The notes: generated by a model not told the origin, from the letters alone. Numbered from the stretch's first letter, positions 24,401 to 32,466 are shown. The stretch: 34,244 nucleotides of DNA from Candidatus Zixiibacteriota bacterium (GCA_020053015.1 JAGVNY010000070.1:1-34244), one strand, 5' to 3'. Numbers and translations: made by a program.

Positions 24401-24519
24401 CGCTGGGGCTAACGCTGTACATAATACCGGCATTGTATACCTATCTGTCGCGGGAAAGGTCTGAAGAAGCGATCCAGCAGCCCGAAGCCGTTGAGCCGGA
24501 GGGCGCTCCGGCAACGTAA
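21424..24519 (+). CDS. RND efflux pump, HAE-1 family (second system)
   Basis: The 1031-residue pump has the full AcrB-type architecture. The proton relay is intact: TM4 STGIVVDDAIVVLEN contains D401-D402, and TM10 LVGIVTKNGILIVEF contains the Lys equivalent to AcrB K940. The first TM-proximal segment, FPSVD-like REYPSVDPPIVTVSTSYTG, is typical of HAE-1 drug pumps. The start overlaps the adaptor stop (ATGA). No TolC gene follows, so the complex must borrow an outer-membrane channel, possibly the one at 15765-17186 or one elsewhere. This pump has the canonical DD/K set, in contrast with the ArsR-controlled pump. The substrate is probably a hydrophobic or amphiphilic compound, by family. Confidence 0.94.
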   Translation: MNLPSTCITRPVLSIVLSILIVLFGAIGFLFLGVREYPSVDPPIVTVSTSYTGANSDIIESQITEPLEESINGVAGIRSLTSVSSDGRSSITVEFELGVSMEEAANDVRDRVSRAIRNLPSDVDPPVITKSDADASPIVSMTVQSETHDLLQLSAIADDIFKERLQTIPGVSEVRIWGEKKYSMKLLIDPSRLAAYGLTPVDIRNALLRENVELPTGRVEGYSTELTIRTLGRLTTPTEFNDLIIKETDGSSVRLSDVGRAVLAPENERTLLRGNGGIPMVAVAIVPQPGSNHIAIADEFYHRVEQIKGDLPEGVRLNVAMDATANIRKAITEVEETILLALILVLLVIFAFLRHWRTTLIPMLAIPISLIGSFFIMYMSGFTINILTLLGIVLSTGIVVDDAIVVLENIYSKIERGMNPREAGHKGSREIYFAIISTTITLASVFLPIMFLQGLTGRLFREFGVVVAGSVLISAFVSLTLTPMMSARTLRKNEHESRFFEMSERMFDRLISSYRSTLRTFVKRRYLALAIMLFSVAVIFGLGSSIRSELAPMEDKSRFSVNSTAPEGTSFEAMNDYMDKILSIVDTMPEKAVVVSMTAPGFGGGSANSGFVRVSLIQPEDRNDTQQEIADRLSAQLRELTFARSYVTQEQTIGGSRGSGLPVQYVIQAPDIERLRKVIPIFMEQAQSSQVFQVVDLNLKFNKPELNIEIDRDRARVLGVTVRDIAETLQLYFSGQRYGFFIMNGKQYSIIAQAERTDRDEPLDLSSIYVRNNRNELIQLDNMVRMSYRSSPPQLYRFNRYVAATVMASPAKGYTLGDAIDEMDRIAGSTLNESFTTSLAGTAKDYAESSNTLVFAFVLALILVYLILSAQFESFRDPLIIMFTVPLALAGAILSLWLFGQTFNVFSQIGIIALVGIVTKNGILIVEFANQRKAQKLALKDAVIDAAAQRFRPILMTSLATAFGALPIALALGAASKSRVSMGIVIIGGLMFSLGLTLYIIPALYTYLSRERSEEAIQQPEAVEPEGAPAT

Positions 24520-24633
24520 TCCAATCAAGTCTGATTCTCAACCTGACTCACTGGGAGCTTGCGTCTGCAAGTCGGCAGGACAGTGCCAGAGGTCACGCGA
24601 AGTTGCGCTGTCTGTGCTCCTACACACCTTTGC

Positions 24634-24662
24634 TTGACAAGTTTGTGTGAGCGTCCTACATT
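24634..24662 (+). promoter_or_regulatory. Strong sigma70-type promoter of the CPBP protease gene
   Basis: A consensus TTGACA (24634-24639) and TACATT (24657-24662) are 17 bases apart. Transcription would start near 24669, shortly before the GAGGAGGTG ribosome binding site at about 24695. Confidence 0.65.
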
Positions 24663-24705
24663 CTGAAGATGATTGCCGGAGAGTTCCCAACGCTGAGGAG
24701 GTGTT

Positions 24706-25443
24706 GTGGCTATGCTGTCTGAGGCACGAAACAGAATCCTTGTTGCGATTCTTGTCTCACTTGTCATCTTCGCAAGCGCGATTACTCTGCGCCATCTCAT
24801 TGCATCCGGCATTGTGTCTTCAATGATCGTGACTCAATCGACGGAGTTGATCCTCTCGATTCTGGCTATCGCAGTGCTCGGCAAGGCTAAGTTCTCGGCG
24901 TATGGTTTCCGCTTGCCGAGAAAGGCAGACGGACAGTCGGGGGGAGGTCCTCGCTGGTGGAAGATCGCTTTGGCGGCCTTCGGTATCGGTGTGGCCGCGT
25001 CCGTAGCGATGGTTGCGCTCGGTGGCTCGGGTGTTCCTTCAGTCAAGCAAATGACGCCAGGCCAAATGATCCTTTTCGTTTGGCTGATCTCCAGCATTGT
25101 CGAGGAGGTTCTGACCCGTGGTCTTCTCCTCGGTCATATGGCCAACTTATCGGACAGAGTCGTAAGGATCGGTGTCTTTCGAGTTCGCCTTCCGATTCTG
25201 ATTAGCGCAGCCTTCTTTTCGTGCATGCACATTGTCATTATCTTCGCTGGCGCGGATGCCGTTACCTCCTCAATAGTGTTGCCATTTACCTTTCTACTGG
25301 GACTGATAGCAGGGCACGCATGCCTCAGATCAGGCAGCCTTCTGCCCGCCATCGGACTTCACATGCTTGCCAACATCGGCGGAGCAGTAGGCGGGATGAT
25401 CGCGATGACGGTGAAAGTCCTCGCTGGCAGGAGTCCGTTCTGA
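24706..25443 (+). CDS. CPBP-family intramembrane metalloprotease
   Basis: The 245-residue membrane protein carries the three motifs of the CPBP (CAAX protease and bacteriocin-processing, Abi) family: EEVLTR (E133, E134, R138), FFSCMH (H175), and HMLAN (H219, N223). In the Rce1-like family the glutamates and histidines form the catalytic or metal site within the membrane. There are about seven helices. The start is either GTG 24706 (spacing four from AGGAGG) or ATG 24712 (spacing ten). It has its own promoter and is the last plus-strand gene before a convergent outer-membrane protein gene. The target is unknown; proximity to the RND operon does not establish a link. Confidence 0.85.
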   Translation: MAMLSEARNRILVAILVSLVIFASAITLRHLIASGIVSSMIVTQSTELILSILAIAVLGKAKFSAYGFRLPRKADGQSGGGPRWWKIALAAFGIGVAASVAMVALGGSGVPSVKQMTPGQMILFVWLISSIVEEVLTRGLLLGHMANLSDRVVRIGVFRVRLPILISAAFFSCMHIVIIFAGADAVTSSIVLPFTFLLGLIAGHACLRSGSLLPAIGLHMLANIGGAVGGMIAMTVKVLAGRSPF

Positions 25444-25495
25444 TCCCGTAGACCCCGAGCAAGCCACCTTGTGCTCAGCCAGTACGGACTCTGAC

Positions 25496-26185
25496 TTAGA
25501 AACTGTACGCAAACCCCATCATAAGTCTGGCTTCGAGCTTCGGCTGATTGATAGCGTCGTCGGCAGAATCATAGTCATAGCCATCTCGGCCGTTGACGGC
25601 TTCGCCGTCGGGGCTGTATGATGTATCGTGGCCACTCAGCGTGCTTCTGAAGTACTTGTCTACGCCAGCCGTCAGCACAAGTTCTGTTCGCCTGCTTATG
25701 GAGAAGTAGGTCTCAAGACCAACTCCGGCTCCCCACTGGTTTGATGTTATATCAAATTTCTCATTGCCGCCGACGTAGTTGAAAGTGCCAGTGAATCTCG
25801 AATGCCGTGATCCTCCTACGGCGTATATCCTTCTCTGATCCAGGAGCTGGAGGGGATACATGAAATCCAGACGGAAATCCCAGATGTGACCGCTCTCCTG
25901 AGGCGTGCCGTTGGTTGCGTCATTGATAAAATTGATGCGCGCTTCCGCAGGCTTGCCTGGATCGGTCATCAGATAACCAATCCCGAGTCGCGCCGCAAAA
26001 GGGAAGCTCGGAGCGATATCAGATATGATCAAGCCCGCTTGTGCACCTGCTCCGCCGCTGTACCCGAGAAGCAGCGAACCGGTGAGTGAAGGTTTGCCTT
26101 CCCCAGATGCAACTCCATCTCCAGCGAACGTCAGCCCGCCCAGCATAATCGCCAACAAGACGGCACTCGCTGTAATCGCTCTCAT
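25496..26185 (-). CDS. Outer-membrane beta-barrel protein
   Basis: The 229-residue protein has a signal peptide (about 1-21, ending LTFAGDG). Alternating hydrophobic strands follow, such as LTGSLLLGYSGGAGAQAGLI, FPFAARLGIGYLM, WDFRLDFMYPL, WGAGVGLETYFSI and LEARLMMGFAYSF. It ends in a terminal aromatic F, the usual BAM recognition signal. Size and strand number suggest an eight-stranded barrel of the OmpW/OmpX-like or general porin-family class. GGAGG lies about six bases before the ATG. It is convergent with the CPBP gene. No ligand can be inferred. Confidence 0.8.
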   Translation of the reverse strand: MRAITASAVLLAIMLGGLTFAGDGVASGEGKPSLTGSLLLGYSGGAGAQAGLIISDIAPSFPFAARLGIGYLMTDPGKPAEARINFINDATNGTPQESGHIWDFRLDFMYPLQLLDQRRIYAVGGSRHSRFTGTFNYVGGNEKFDITSNQWGAGVGLETYFSISRRTELVLTAGVDKYFRSTLSGHDTSYSPDGEAVNGRDGYDYDSADDAINQPKLEARLMMGFAYSF

Positions 26186-26849
26186 GATAACCTCCGCGCA
26201 TTCAGGCTTAGTCTTACCATTCTTCGGTTTTTGTGCAATTGAGTAACTGAGACACCCTCATTCAAGTATGTCGACCGAAAAAACACCATAATTGAGTCCT
26301 GTTTCAAATTGAAGCCTTAGCTGGGCACATATGGCTCTTCTTCGGCAATCAACCGGATGGCACAAGCCATGATTCGACCGGTCATCACCGGCACAGCGAA
26401 CTTATTGATATTCTGTAGCTTAAGGGTTGGGAATCCCGGGCTGAGGGCTGACGTCTGTGGCACGAACCGAATGTCGGAGGGACGGTTTGGAGACTGAAGT
26501 CGCCTGCGGCGGAGCAGCCGAATTGCTTAGGTTTCTGAAAATCAGCTCAGCAGTGACCAGCGAATAGAACAAAATGAAAACAAACTCTTGACAGCAACAT
26601 AATCTTGGATTGATTCTCAGACAGAGGGACGAAGAACCCGTCTTCCGGGCAGTTTCCTAACCCCCTCTGTCCGGGACATCTTCGTCCCTCGTTTCTGAGA
26701 GGGTATCTTGATCTCCAAATCAGGAGATAGGGGTTGCCGATGACAGTCTCTGACAGTCGACTTAGCAGTTTTTCGAGGTTGTATAGGCTTGCTCGCCGGG
26801 CGGGTAAGCTTAGAGTTAGATTTGGACCTGAGCCAAAGTTGCAGTCAAC
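26186..26849. other. Long intergenic leader upstream of the kinase/AAA+ regulator
   Basis: Between the divergent barrel gene and the regulator lie more than 660 bases without a convincing gene. A TTGACA (26588-26593) has no good -10. Two TGGCAC sequences (26358-26363, 26458-26463) lack the matching -12 element of a sigma54 promoter. The main structure is the hairpin system at 26615-26700. A minus-strand open stretch near 26300-26450 reads plausibly, but I cannot identify it. Confidence 0.4.
26615..26700. promoter_or_regulatory. Nested and mutually exclusive hairpins in the regulator leader
   Basis: GAGGGACGAAGA (26624-26635) pairs perfectly with TCTTCGTCCCTC (26679-26690), and TCTCAG (26615-26620) with CTGAGA (26695-26700) outside it. 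The same 5' arm also pairs in a competing way: GACAGAGGG (26620-26628) with CCCTCTGTC (26663-26671). A small CCCG/CGGG hairpin lies in the loop. Two exclusive folds are thus possible, as in attenuators, but the structure could equally be a dispersed intergenic repeat; parts recur at 34196-34229. Confidence 0.5.
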
Positions 26850-29800
26850 ATGGTATCCAAGCCGATTTCGAAGCGCGTTAGCTTAGATCGATTGCTGTCA
26901 GAAAACGATCTTTGTCAGTCATGGATGGGGCGGGATCTGTCAGACAATCGGCAGCGATTCATAAAGGTATCTTCGCTTGGTAGACTCGATCAGGCGGTTG
27001 TTGGGGATACGATGGCGGTATCGTACAACTGCCAGAAGAAGCTCGGCGCGCATTCGGTGAACAGAGCCTTAAGGTCGCTGAGCGAGCACGGGCGCACAAT
27101 GGTGGTCTATCGGTATCTTGATCCGGAGCAGTGGAGTCCGGTAGATGCGTGTCTGTTCAAGCGGCGCTCGCGCGAGATTCTGTTCCAGATATGTCTCACT
27201 GTGGACTTCCTGCATCTTGCCGGAGTGGTTCATCGCGATCTGAAGTTGGGCAACTTCCTCTGTCTGGACAGAGATGGTTTGGTGAGAGTCGTTCTCGCCG
27301 ACCTCGATTTCCTCGCGCCGGCATATACTCCGATGAACGCTTGCCTTTTCGGCACTCCGGGGCTTATCGCTCCTGAGGTGCTTCGCAACGAGCCGTTCTC
27401 ACCTCGATCCGACAACTACTCGCTCGGTGTTTCCATCCGTGGACTACTCGAGGAGCTACAGGATATAGAACCGGTACCGCGAAATGGAGACTTATTGACA
27501 TGCGACGGGCTTCGGATGTTCGCCGATCGTCTGACTCGAGAAGAGGCATTCGAACGTCCTCACATGCTCATCGATGAACTGCATTCCCTGCATTTGATCA
27601 GTGAACAGCAACTGGGAGATTTCAATAACAGACTGCTTCAGAATCGTCTATTGGCAGCGCTCAGAGAGATCAGAGCAGCTCGGTATTCGTTTCGGGCTTC
27701 GGCTTCTACCTTTTTCACCGAGAGGATAGGTCTGTTTGGATTACACCCCGAACTCTGCGAGGACATTCAAACGGCAATTGCCCTCAATCCGAAGCGGACG
27801 CTGTGGGCTGCACGAGACTTCATTCGAAATGCCCAGCTCAAGCGATTCTCTGACAAATGGAGTCTGTTGGCGTCCGACGAATCGATTGCGGAGTTGCTTG
27901 CGAAGCTGAACTCCGAATTCGGGCTCGCGCTCGCTGCTGCCGAATCAGAGCCAAGCAGTACCGGGCGAGGCAGCAAGTCCAATTCTCCCTTGCTGTCCGA
28001 GGAGGATGGAAATGAGGAGCCCCTTAAGGCCTATGTCCTGCTCAAGAAACGCGCGAAGAGATTGAGTGGGTCGTGCGAATCAGGCAAGCTTGAACGTGTG
28101 AGTGTATACCGAAGACTCGCGTCATTGGGCGCTGCACTGGCGAGGCATACGGAAATCGAGATTCACCTCACAGAGTTGCTCGAGAATCTCGATGAAACCG
28201 ATAATGAGTACTTGGACAGTCTGCTGCATCTGGTGCTCTCGCAGATTAGGCAGGGCAAAGACTCTCTGGCGAAGGAGACGATTTCGCGCGGGCTGACTCT
28301 CTCCGAGCGGACAGGGTCACCGAAACACCAGCTCGAATTCAGCCGGCATAACGCCTGGATGCTCTCCGTCGACGGTCAGCACGACAAAGCGCTTGAAGAG
28401 TTGCGTTCGATCGCTAAGAGGGCAGAGGAGAATGGCTTCTATGAGGTCTGTATTCGCGCTCTTCATAGCGCAGGAGTTGCGTGCTGGAGAGCCGGACGGT
28501 TCGAAGCTGCCGAGGAGTACCTGAGCCAGTCGATACGTTTGGCAAAGGAGCGCGACTGCGTGCATGCCTCGTCGCCTGCGATGGAGACCATTGCGATGCT
28601 CTACTTCGAGATAGCCGATTACGAGCGGAGTGAACGCTTCCACAAGTTGACGCTGAAACACTCGACCGAACCTGCTGATGCATACATGGTGCCGCATGTC
28701 TGCGTCGGTCTGATGAACACCAGCCTTCGTCTTGCCAAACACGGCGAAGCAAGGCAATGGAACCAGCGCTATCTCGCCGCTCTGCCGCCAAACCAGAGTG
28801 AAGCGGTCTTCGGCAGATTCTATTTCAACGAGGGATGGATATCACTCATGCAGGGAGAACTTGCGATGGCGTCTGAGGCGCTTCACATAGCCGCTGACGC
28901 CCTGACTCCTCTCGGCAACAGCAGAAACCTTGGCAAGGCCTACTACGATCTTGCGGAACTTGCTCTGTATCAGGGTGATCGTGATGCTGTGAAGCTTTAC
29001 GCCGGGCAGGCGACCGACGTGTTCACCAAGCTTGGGGATTCGGCTTCGTTATCGGACGTTGTTGCTATTGAGGCCATGAGCGGTTGCTACTACGATAACA
29101 ACTCGTGCGCTATCGATACACTTGTCTCAGCGATCGAGACCCAGTTGGACCGGAAGTCATGGTACGCAGCGTGCACGGGCATGGTGCATCTGATCCTGAT
29201 GAAGATTCCAATACCAATGTCAATAATTGACAAAGCGGGGCCGCTCCTCACGAAACGGGTTGACTCTCGCGTCCCGCTTTTCTCGGCTTTCGATCAATTG
29301 CGGATGATGGGCGCTTGCGGTGACCATTCCTCGGCGGACATCGCGCTGCTGAAGTCGGTGTATCGGATCTTCAATCAGGCAGGCCACTATTTTCTCGCAA
29401 TGCTGGTCTGCAGGCGAATCGCTGATGTTTGCTTGGAGAAATCTAACAGCAAGCTCGCGCAGAGGTTTCTTGCGCAGGCACTGGCACTCTCCCGCCGCAT
29501 CCGAAACCGCAGGTTCGAATCAGATATCCAGGCGAAGCTGAGCAGGATCAACGAGACGGATGACACATGGCGGACCGCAAGCGTGTTCGCGAAGGACCTC
29601 TCCTCGATCTTGACTGACATTGGCGACTATCAAGGTACTCTCGACAGGATCCTCCGCTTCGCTGTCGACAAAACAGGCGCTGAACGAGGCGTTCTTCTCC
29701 TAAAATCGGATCATGCTTCTGATCTGCACATCAGATCAAGTTTGAATTGTGACGATCAGAGCCTGAATGATGTCTCGGATTTCAGCCGTACGGTCGCAAG

Positions 29801-31034
29801 GAGTACTGCGGAAGGCTTCGAACCTCTGGTGATTGCCAACGCGATCGAAGACACCAGGACAAGCGGGTACAAGAGCATCGTGCTGCACAACATCCTGTCG
29901 GTAATCTGTATGCCTATCAGAAGGGGAGGCGAGTCGACGGGTGTGCTCTATCTTGACCACCACACGATTCCGGCCCTTTTCGATCGCGGTGACATAGAGT
30001 TGATCACCGGGATTGCCAATCTCATCTCCCTTGTGCTTTCTGCAGCGAGGGAGCTGAGACAGGTCAGACGGTCGCATGCCCAGTTGCTTGAGGATCTGGC
30101 ACACCTCGGACTTCGTCAGTCGTTCGTTACTCGAGACCCGGTGATGCTGTCACTTCTGGAGAAGCTTCCGGACATCGCGAAGTCGGATTCGAGCGTCCTG
30201 ATCTTCGGGGAAAGCGGCACTGGCAAGGAGATTCTTGCAGACATGCTCCACCATCTCAGCCTGCGGAAGGCTGGTCCGCTGGTGAAGCTCAACTGCTCAG
30301 CCATTCCTGACACGCTGATCGAGTCTGAGCTTTTCGGCATGGCCTCGAAAGCAGCCACCGACGTGGGTGAAAGAGAAGGCAAGTTCGAAGCTGCGGACGG
30401 CGGCACGCTCTTTCTTGACGAAATCGGGGACATGCCGCTTGCTGTCCAGTCCAAGGTGCTGAGGATTATCGAATATCCGAGCTTTAGTCGGGTGGGAAGC
30501 AACCAGACGATTTCAGCCGATGTGCGTCTCGTGTACGCCACAAACAAAGACCTTGCGCAGTCAGTACGGGATGGATCGTTTCGACATGACCTGTTCCACA
30601 GAATCAACAAGATCTACCTGGAGATACCGCCTCTTCGCGACAGGTTGACTGACATCCCTGTTCTCGTAGAGTTCTTCTCAGGCGTGCTTGCTGGAGACAA
30701 GCCGGTTCCCCGATTCTCCCGTCAGTCGATGGAGAAATTACTGAGCTACGATTGGCCGGGAAACGTCAGAGAGCTGCGCAATCTGGTTGAGCGGCGCTGC
30801 ATAATCCACCCGGGAGAGGTCGTCAACGTCGATGACCTTCCCAAAGAGATGCGTACTCCCCCGAAACGCCAGCCTCTTTCAACAAAGCTGCGTGAAGCTG
30901 AAGAAAGCCTGCGAATACGCAATCTTCTGGACGAAAACGACTGGAATCAGTCGAAAGTTGCACGGATGCTCAACATGCCGTTGACGACCCTCCGAAGAAA
31001 GATGGTCAAGTACGGCATCAGGCGCAAGCCGTAG
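26850..31034 (+). CDS. Protein kinase-TPR-GAF-AAA+-Fis transcriptional regulator
   Basis: The 1394-residue protein fuses five parts. Residues 1-250 are a Ser/Thr-kinase-like domain: K39 (RFIKV), HRDLKLGN (D130, K132, N135), DLD (151-153) where DFG is usual, and APE (174-176). Residues about 390-900 are TPR-like helical repeats. A GAF domain spans about 920-1065. An AAA+ domain of the sigma54-activator type spans about 1090-1335: Walker A GESGTGKE (1120-1127), Walker B GGTLFLDEIGD, and RHDLFHRIN. A Fis-type helix-turn-helix follows (1350-1394). The GAFTGA loop is replaced by KAATDV (1167-1172) with one residue fewer after it, so ordinary sigma54 contact is doubtful. The ATG has no clear ribosome binding site. 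The protein likely integrates a ligand or phosphorylation signal; targets may include the small gene just downstream. Confidence 0.88.
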   Translation: MVSKPISKRVSLDRLLSENDLCQSWMGRDLSDNRQRFIKVSSLGRLDQAVVGDTMAVSYNCQKKLGAHSVNRALRSLSEHGRTMVVYRYLDPEQWSPVDACLFKRRSREILFQICLTVDFLHLAGVVHRDLKLGNFLCLDRDGLVRVVLADLDFLAPAYTPMNACLFGTPGLIAPEVLRNEPFSPRSDNYSLGVSIRGLLEELQDIEPVPRNGDLLTCDGLRMFADRLTREEAFERPHMLIDELHSLHLISEQQLGDFNNRLLQNRLLAALREIRAARYSFRASASTFFTERIGLFGLHPELCEDIQTAIALNPKRTLWAARDFIRNAQLKRFSDKWSLLASDESIAELLAKLNSEFGLALAAAESEPSSTGRGSKSNSPLLSEEDGNEEPLKAYVLLKKRAKRLSGSCESGKLERVSVYRRLASLGAALARHTEIEIHLTELLENLDETDNEYLDSLLHLVLSQIRQGKDSLAKETISRGLTLSERTGSPKHQLEFSRHNAWMLSVDGQHDKALEELRSIAKRAEENGFYEVCIRALHSAGVACWRAGRFEAAEEYLSQSIRLAKERDCVHASSPAMETIAMLYFEIADYERSERFHKLTLKHSTEPADAYMVPHVCVGLMNTSLRLAKHGEARQWNQRYLAALPPNQSEAVFGRFYFNEGWISLMQGELAMASEALHIAADALTPLGNSRNLGKAYYDLAELALYQGDRDAVKLYAGQATDVFTKLGDSASLSDVVAIEAMSGCYYDNNSCAIDTLVSAIETQLDRKSWYAACTGMVHLILMKIPIPMSIIDKAGPLLTKRVDSRVPLFSAFDQLRMMGACGDHSSADIALLKSVYRIFNQAGHYFLAMLVCRRIADVCLEKSNSKLAQRFLAQALALSRRIRNRRFESDIQAKLSRINETDDTWRTASVFAKDLSSILTDIGDYQGTLDRILRFAVDKTGAERGVLLLKSDHASDLHIRSSLNCDDQSLNDVSDFSRTVARSTAEGFEPLVIANAIEDTRTSGYKSIVLHNILSVICMPIRRGGESTGVLYLDHHTIPALFDRGDIELITGIANLISLVLSAARELRQVRRSHAQLLEDLAHLGLRQSFVTRDPVMLSLLEKLPDIAKSDSSVLIFGESGTGKEILADMLHHLSLRKAGPLVKLNCSAIPDTLIESELFGMASKAATDVGEREGKFEAADGGTLFLDEIGDMPLAVQSKVLRIIEYPSFSRVGSNQTISADVRLVYATNKDLAQSVRDGSFRHDLFHRINKIYLEIPPLRDRLTDIPVLVEFFSGVLAGDKPVPRFSRQSMEKLLSYDWPGNVRELRNLVERRCIIHPGEVVNVDDLPKEMRTPPKRQPLSTKLREAEESLRIRNLLDENDWNQSKVARMLNMPLTTLRRKMVKYGIRRKP

Positions 31035-31220
31035 TACTGCACGAATTCGCCGCTTGCCGCATTTGTCACTGACTTCGGCAGCCAATAAGTCCTTGCGGAA
31101 CAACGGATACTGCAATCGTCCTGCCGTTGGCACATTCTAATCCGGCAACAATACCGACTCCTACCTTCGGCTCTGCTCATAAGTTCTTCAACGACAATGC
31201 ACTTCCATGCCACTGAATTG

Positions 31221-31236
31221 GGGCACGGAGTTTGAT
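31221..31236 (+). promoter_or_regulatory. Imperfect sigma54-like promoter before the small exported protein gene
   Basis: GGGCACG, four bases, TTGAT at 31221-31236 resembles the TGGCACG-N4-TTGCW consensus with correct spacing, but the critical -12 GC is GA. The implied start (about 31248) lies 30 bases before the ATG at 31278. The match is suggestive only. Confidence 0.3.
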
Positions 31237-31277
31237 CTCTCTGGCGTTTGGCATACAACCCATACGCCGGAGGAGAG

Positions 31278-31502
31278 ATGGCTTCAAAACGTGCACGTTC
31301 AATCCTGCTTGGCCGCATTCTGGCCATGCTTCTGATTGCGATTCTTCTGCTGCCCGTGGTTGGCGGCGTCGCTTTCTGTGATGGAGGAGACGGGGATCCG
31401 CCGGCCACGCCGCCGATTCCTCCCAAACCCCCGGAAGCTACGTCCGGTGAGGATTTATCGCTCTGGGATTGGTTTGTTGGGGTCATAGATACGATTATCT
31501 GA
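31278..31502 (+). CDS. Small exported proline-rich protein
   Basis: The 74-residue product has a basic start (MASKRARSILLGR), one strong hydrophobic segment (about 14-32), a single Cys (C34), an acidic Gly/Asp stretch, a proline-rich run DPPATPPIPPKPPEA (40-54) and an amphipathic end LSLWDWFVGVIDTII. The segment can be a signal peptide or membrane anchor; VAFC is a poor lipobox. GGAGG four bases before ATG 31278 fixes the start against an earlier in-frame TTG at 31248. I do not recognise a family. It lies between a giant TPR-containing regulator and a WYL-like regulator on the same strand, so a signalling or sensory role is possible but unproven. Confidence 0.6.
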   Translation: MASKRARSILLGRILAMLLIAILLLPVVGGVAFCDGGDGDPPATPPIPPKPPEATSGEDLSLWDWFVGVIDTII

Positions 31503-31515
31503 AAGGGATGGCGAT

Positions 31516-31538
31516 ACGGGGGAGGTCTTCTCCCCCGT
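31516..31538 (+). terminator. 9-bp hairpin after the small exported protein gene
   Basis: ACGGGGGAG (31516-31524) and CTCCCCCGT (31530-31538) pair perfectly around a five-base loop, 13 bases after the stop. No T-run follows. It separates the small gene from the regulator at 31554 and also buries the only GGAGG in this gap. Confidence 0.5.
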
Positions 31539-31553
31539 GCGTCGGCAAATATT

Positions 31554-32162
31554 ATGGGTAAACTGGACAAGATCGTTACGCTGATGAGTCTTTTGCAGAG
31601 TCGGAGATCGGTTGATCTCGGCACGATCACCAGACTCTGCGAAATCAGTGAAAGGACTGCGTACCGCTATATTGCGAGGCTCTCCGCCGCCAATGTGCCG
31701 GTCTTCTATGAGAATGAAACGGGCGGTTACGCTCTCGCTTCGCGCGCCGGCAAATCAGTCGGTGACTTGAGTGCAGGTGAGATATGTATGGTGCTTACAG
31801 CATTGGAGCTTCTCAGGAATCGACTTCATGAGGGGTACGATGCAGACATTGTTGTGCTGATGACGAAAATCATGGCATCGACGGATTCTCCCGCCGAGGA
31901 GTATCTAAAGGCATTCGAGGAGTCCGGAGCCATGCTCCAGCGCGACTTCAGCGACACTATGACTGACCTACTGATCAGAACTGCTGTAAAACACAAGCGA
32001 CGGCTATGTATCACCACGACCGAGGACACATGCAGCCCGAGGGTCTTGCGCGAGCCTCAACTCCGATTCAAGAACGGATGGCGCGTTGACTCGACGGAGT
32101 CAAGTAACTCGGAGTCCGGAGGTATTCCGCTGGACAAAGTCACAAAGGTGAACATGCTCTGA
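31554..32162 (+). CDS. DeoR/YafY-like regulator with a shortened WYL-like domain
   Basis: The 202-residue protein begins with an HTH_11-type winged helix (LDKIVTLMSLLQSRRSVDLGTITRLCEISERTAYRYIARLSAANVPV, about residues 4-50) and a wing ending GGYAL. A helical linker (70-135) follows, then a short domain from about 136: LLIRTAVKHKRRLCIT, SPRVLREPQLRFKNGWRVDS and IPLDKVTKVN. Its order matches the WYL domain, but the W-Y-L triad reads W-R-V and the usual C-terminal extension is absent, so the protein is about 100 residues shorter than typical members. No ribosome binding site precedes ATG 31554. WYL domains sense nucleic acids or nucleotides in studied cases; what this one senses is unknown. Confidence 0.75.
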   Translation: MGKLDKIVTLMSLLQSRRSVDLGTITRLCEISERTAYRYIARLSAANVPVFYENETGGYALASRAGKSVGDLSAGEICMVLTALELLRNRLHEGYDADIVVLMTKIMASTDSPAEEYLKAFEESGAMLQRDFSDTMTDLLIRTAVKHKRRLCITTTEDTCSPRVLREPQLRFKNGWRVDSTESSNSESGGIPLDKVTKVNML

Positions 32163-32466
32163 GGATGGCGCCGTTCCTTTGGAGCCGATTTGACGTTGTC
32201 TATTTGAACAGGTCTGCGGCCGCCACGAAGTTGTTCGACTCCGTCTCGTAGTGACTGGCTGTGTCTCTGATTTCGCACGTGGCAAACCGACTCCACGTAG
32301 GTAACAGCATAGCGCTATCTGATTGAGGGTGGGGCTTTTCCATTCCCGTCCAACTATTGCTCTTGACTCAGAGATCAATCCTTTCTACGTTTGTGGCTGT
32401 TTATGATGGTTGCACTCCACACTTAGGCTCGACTTCCGAGCAGCACAGAGGAGAGGCGGAGCGACG
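32163..32466. other. Intergenic region with the promoter of the phosphate transport pair
   Basis: No gene is recognised here. TTGACT (32363-32368) and TACGTT (32386-32391), 17 bases apart, are a moderate promoter candidate about 70 bases before the DUF47 start. I see no clear Pho box. Confidence 0.4.

Noticed and set aside
26300-26450. Minus-strand open stretch ending EEEPYVPS
   Set aside because: No start codon context or known motif, and it merges into repeat-like non-coding sequence.
26358-26463. Two TGGCAC sequences as possible sigma54 -24 elements
   Set aside because: Neither has a GC-containing -12 element at the correct distance.
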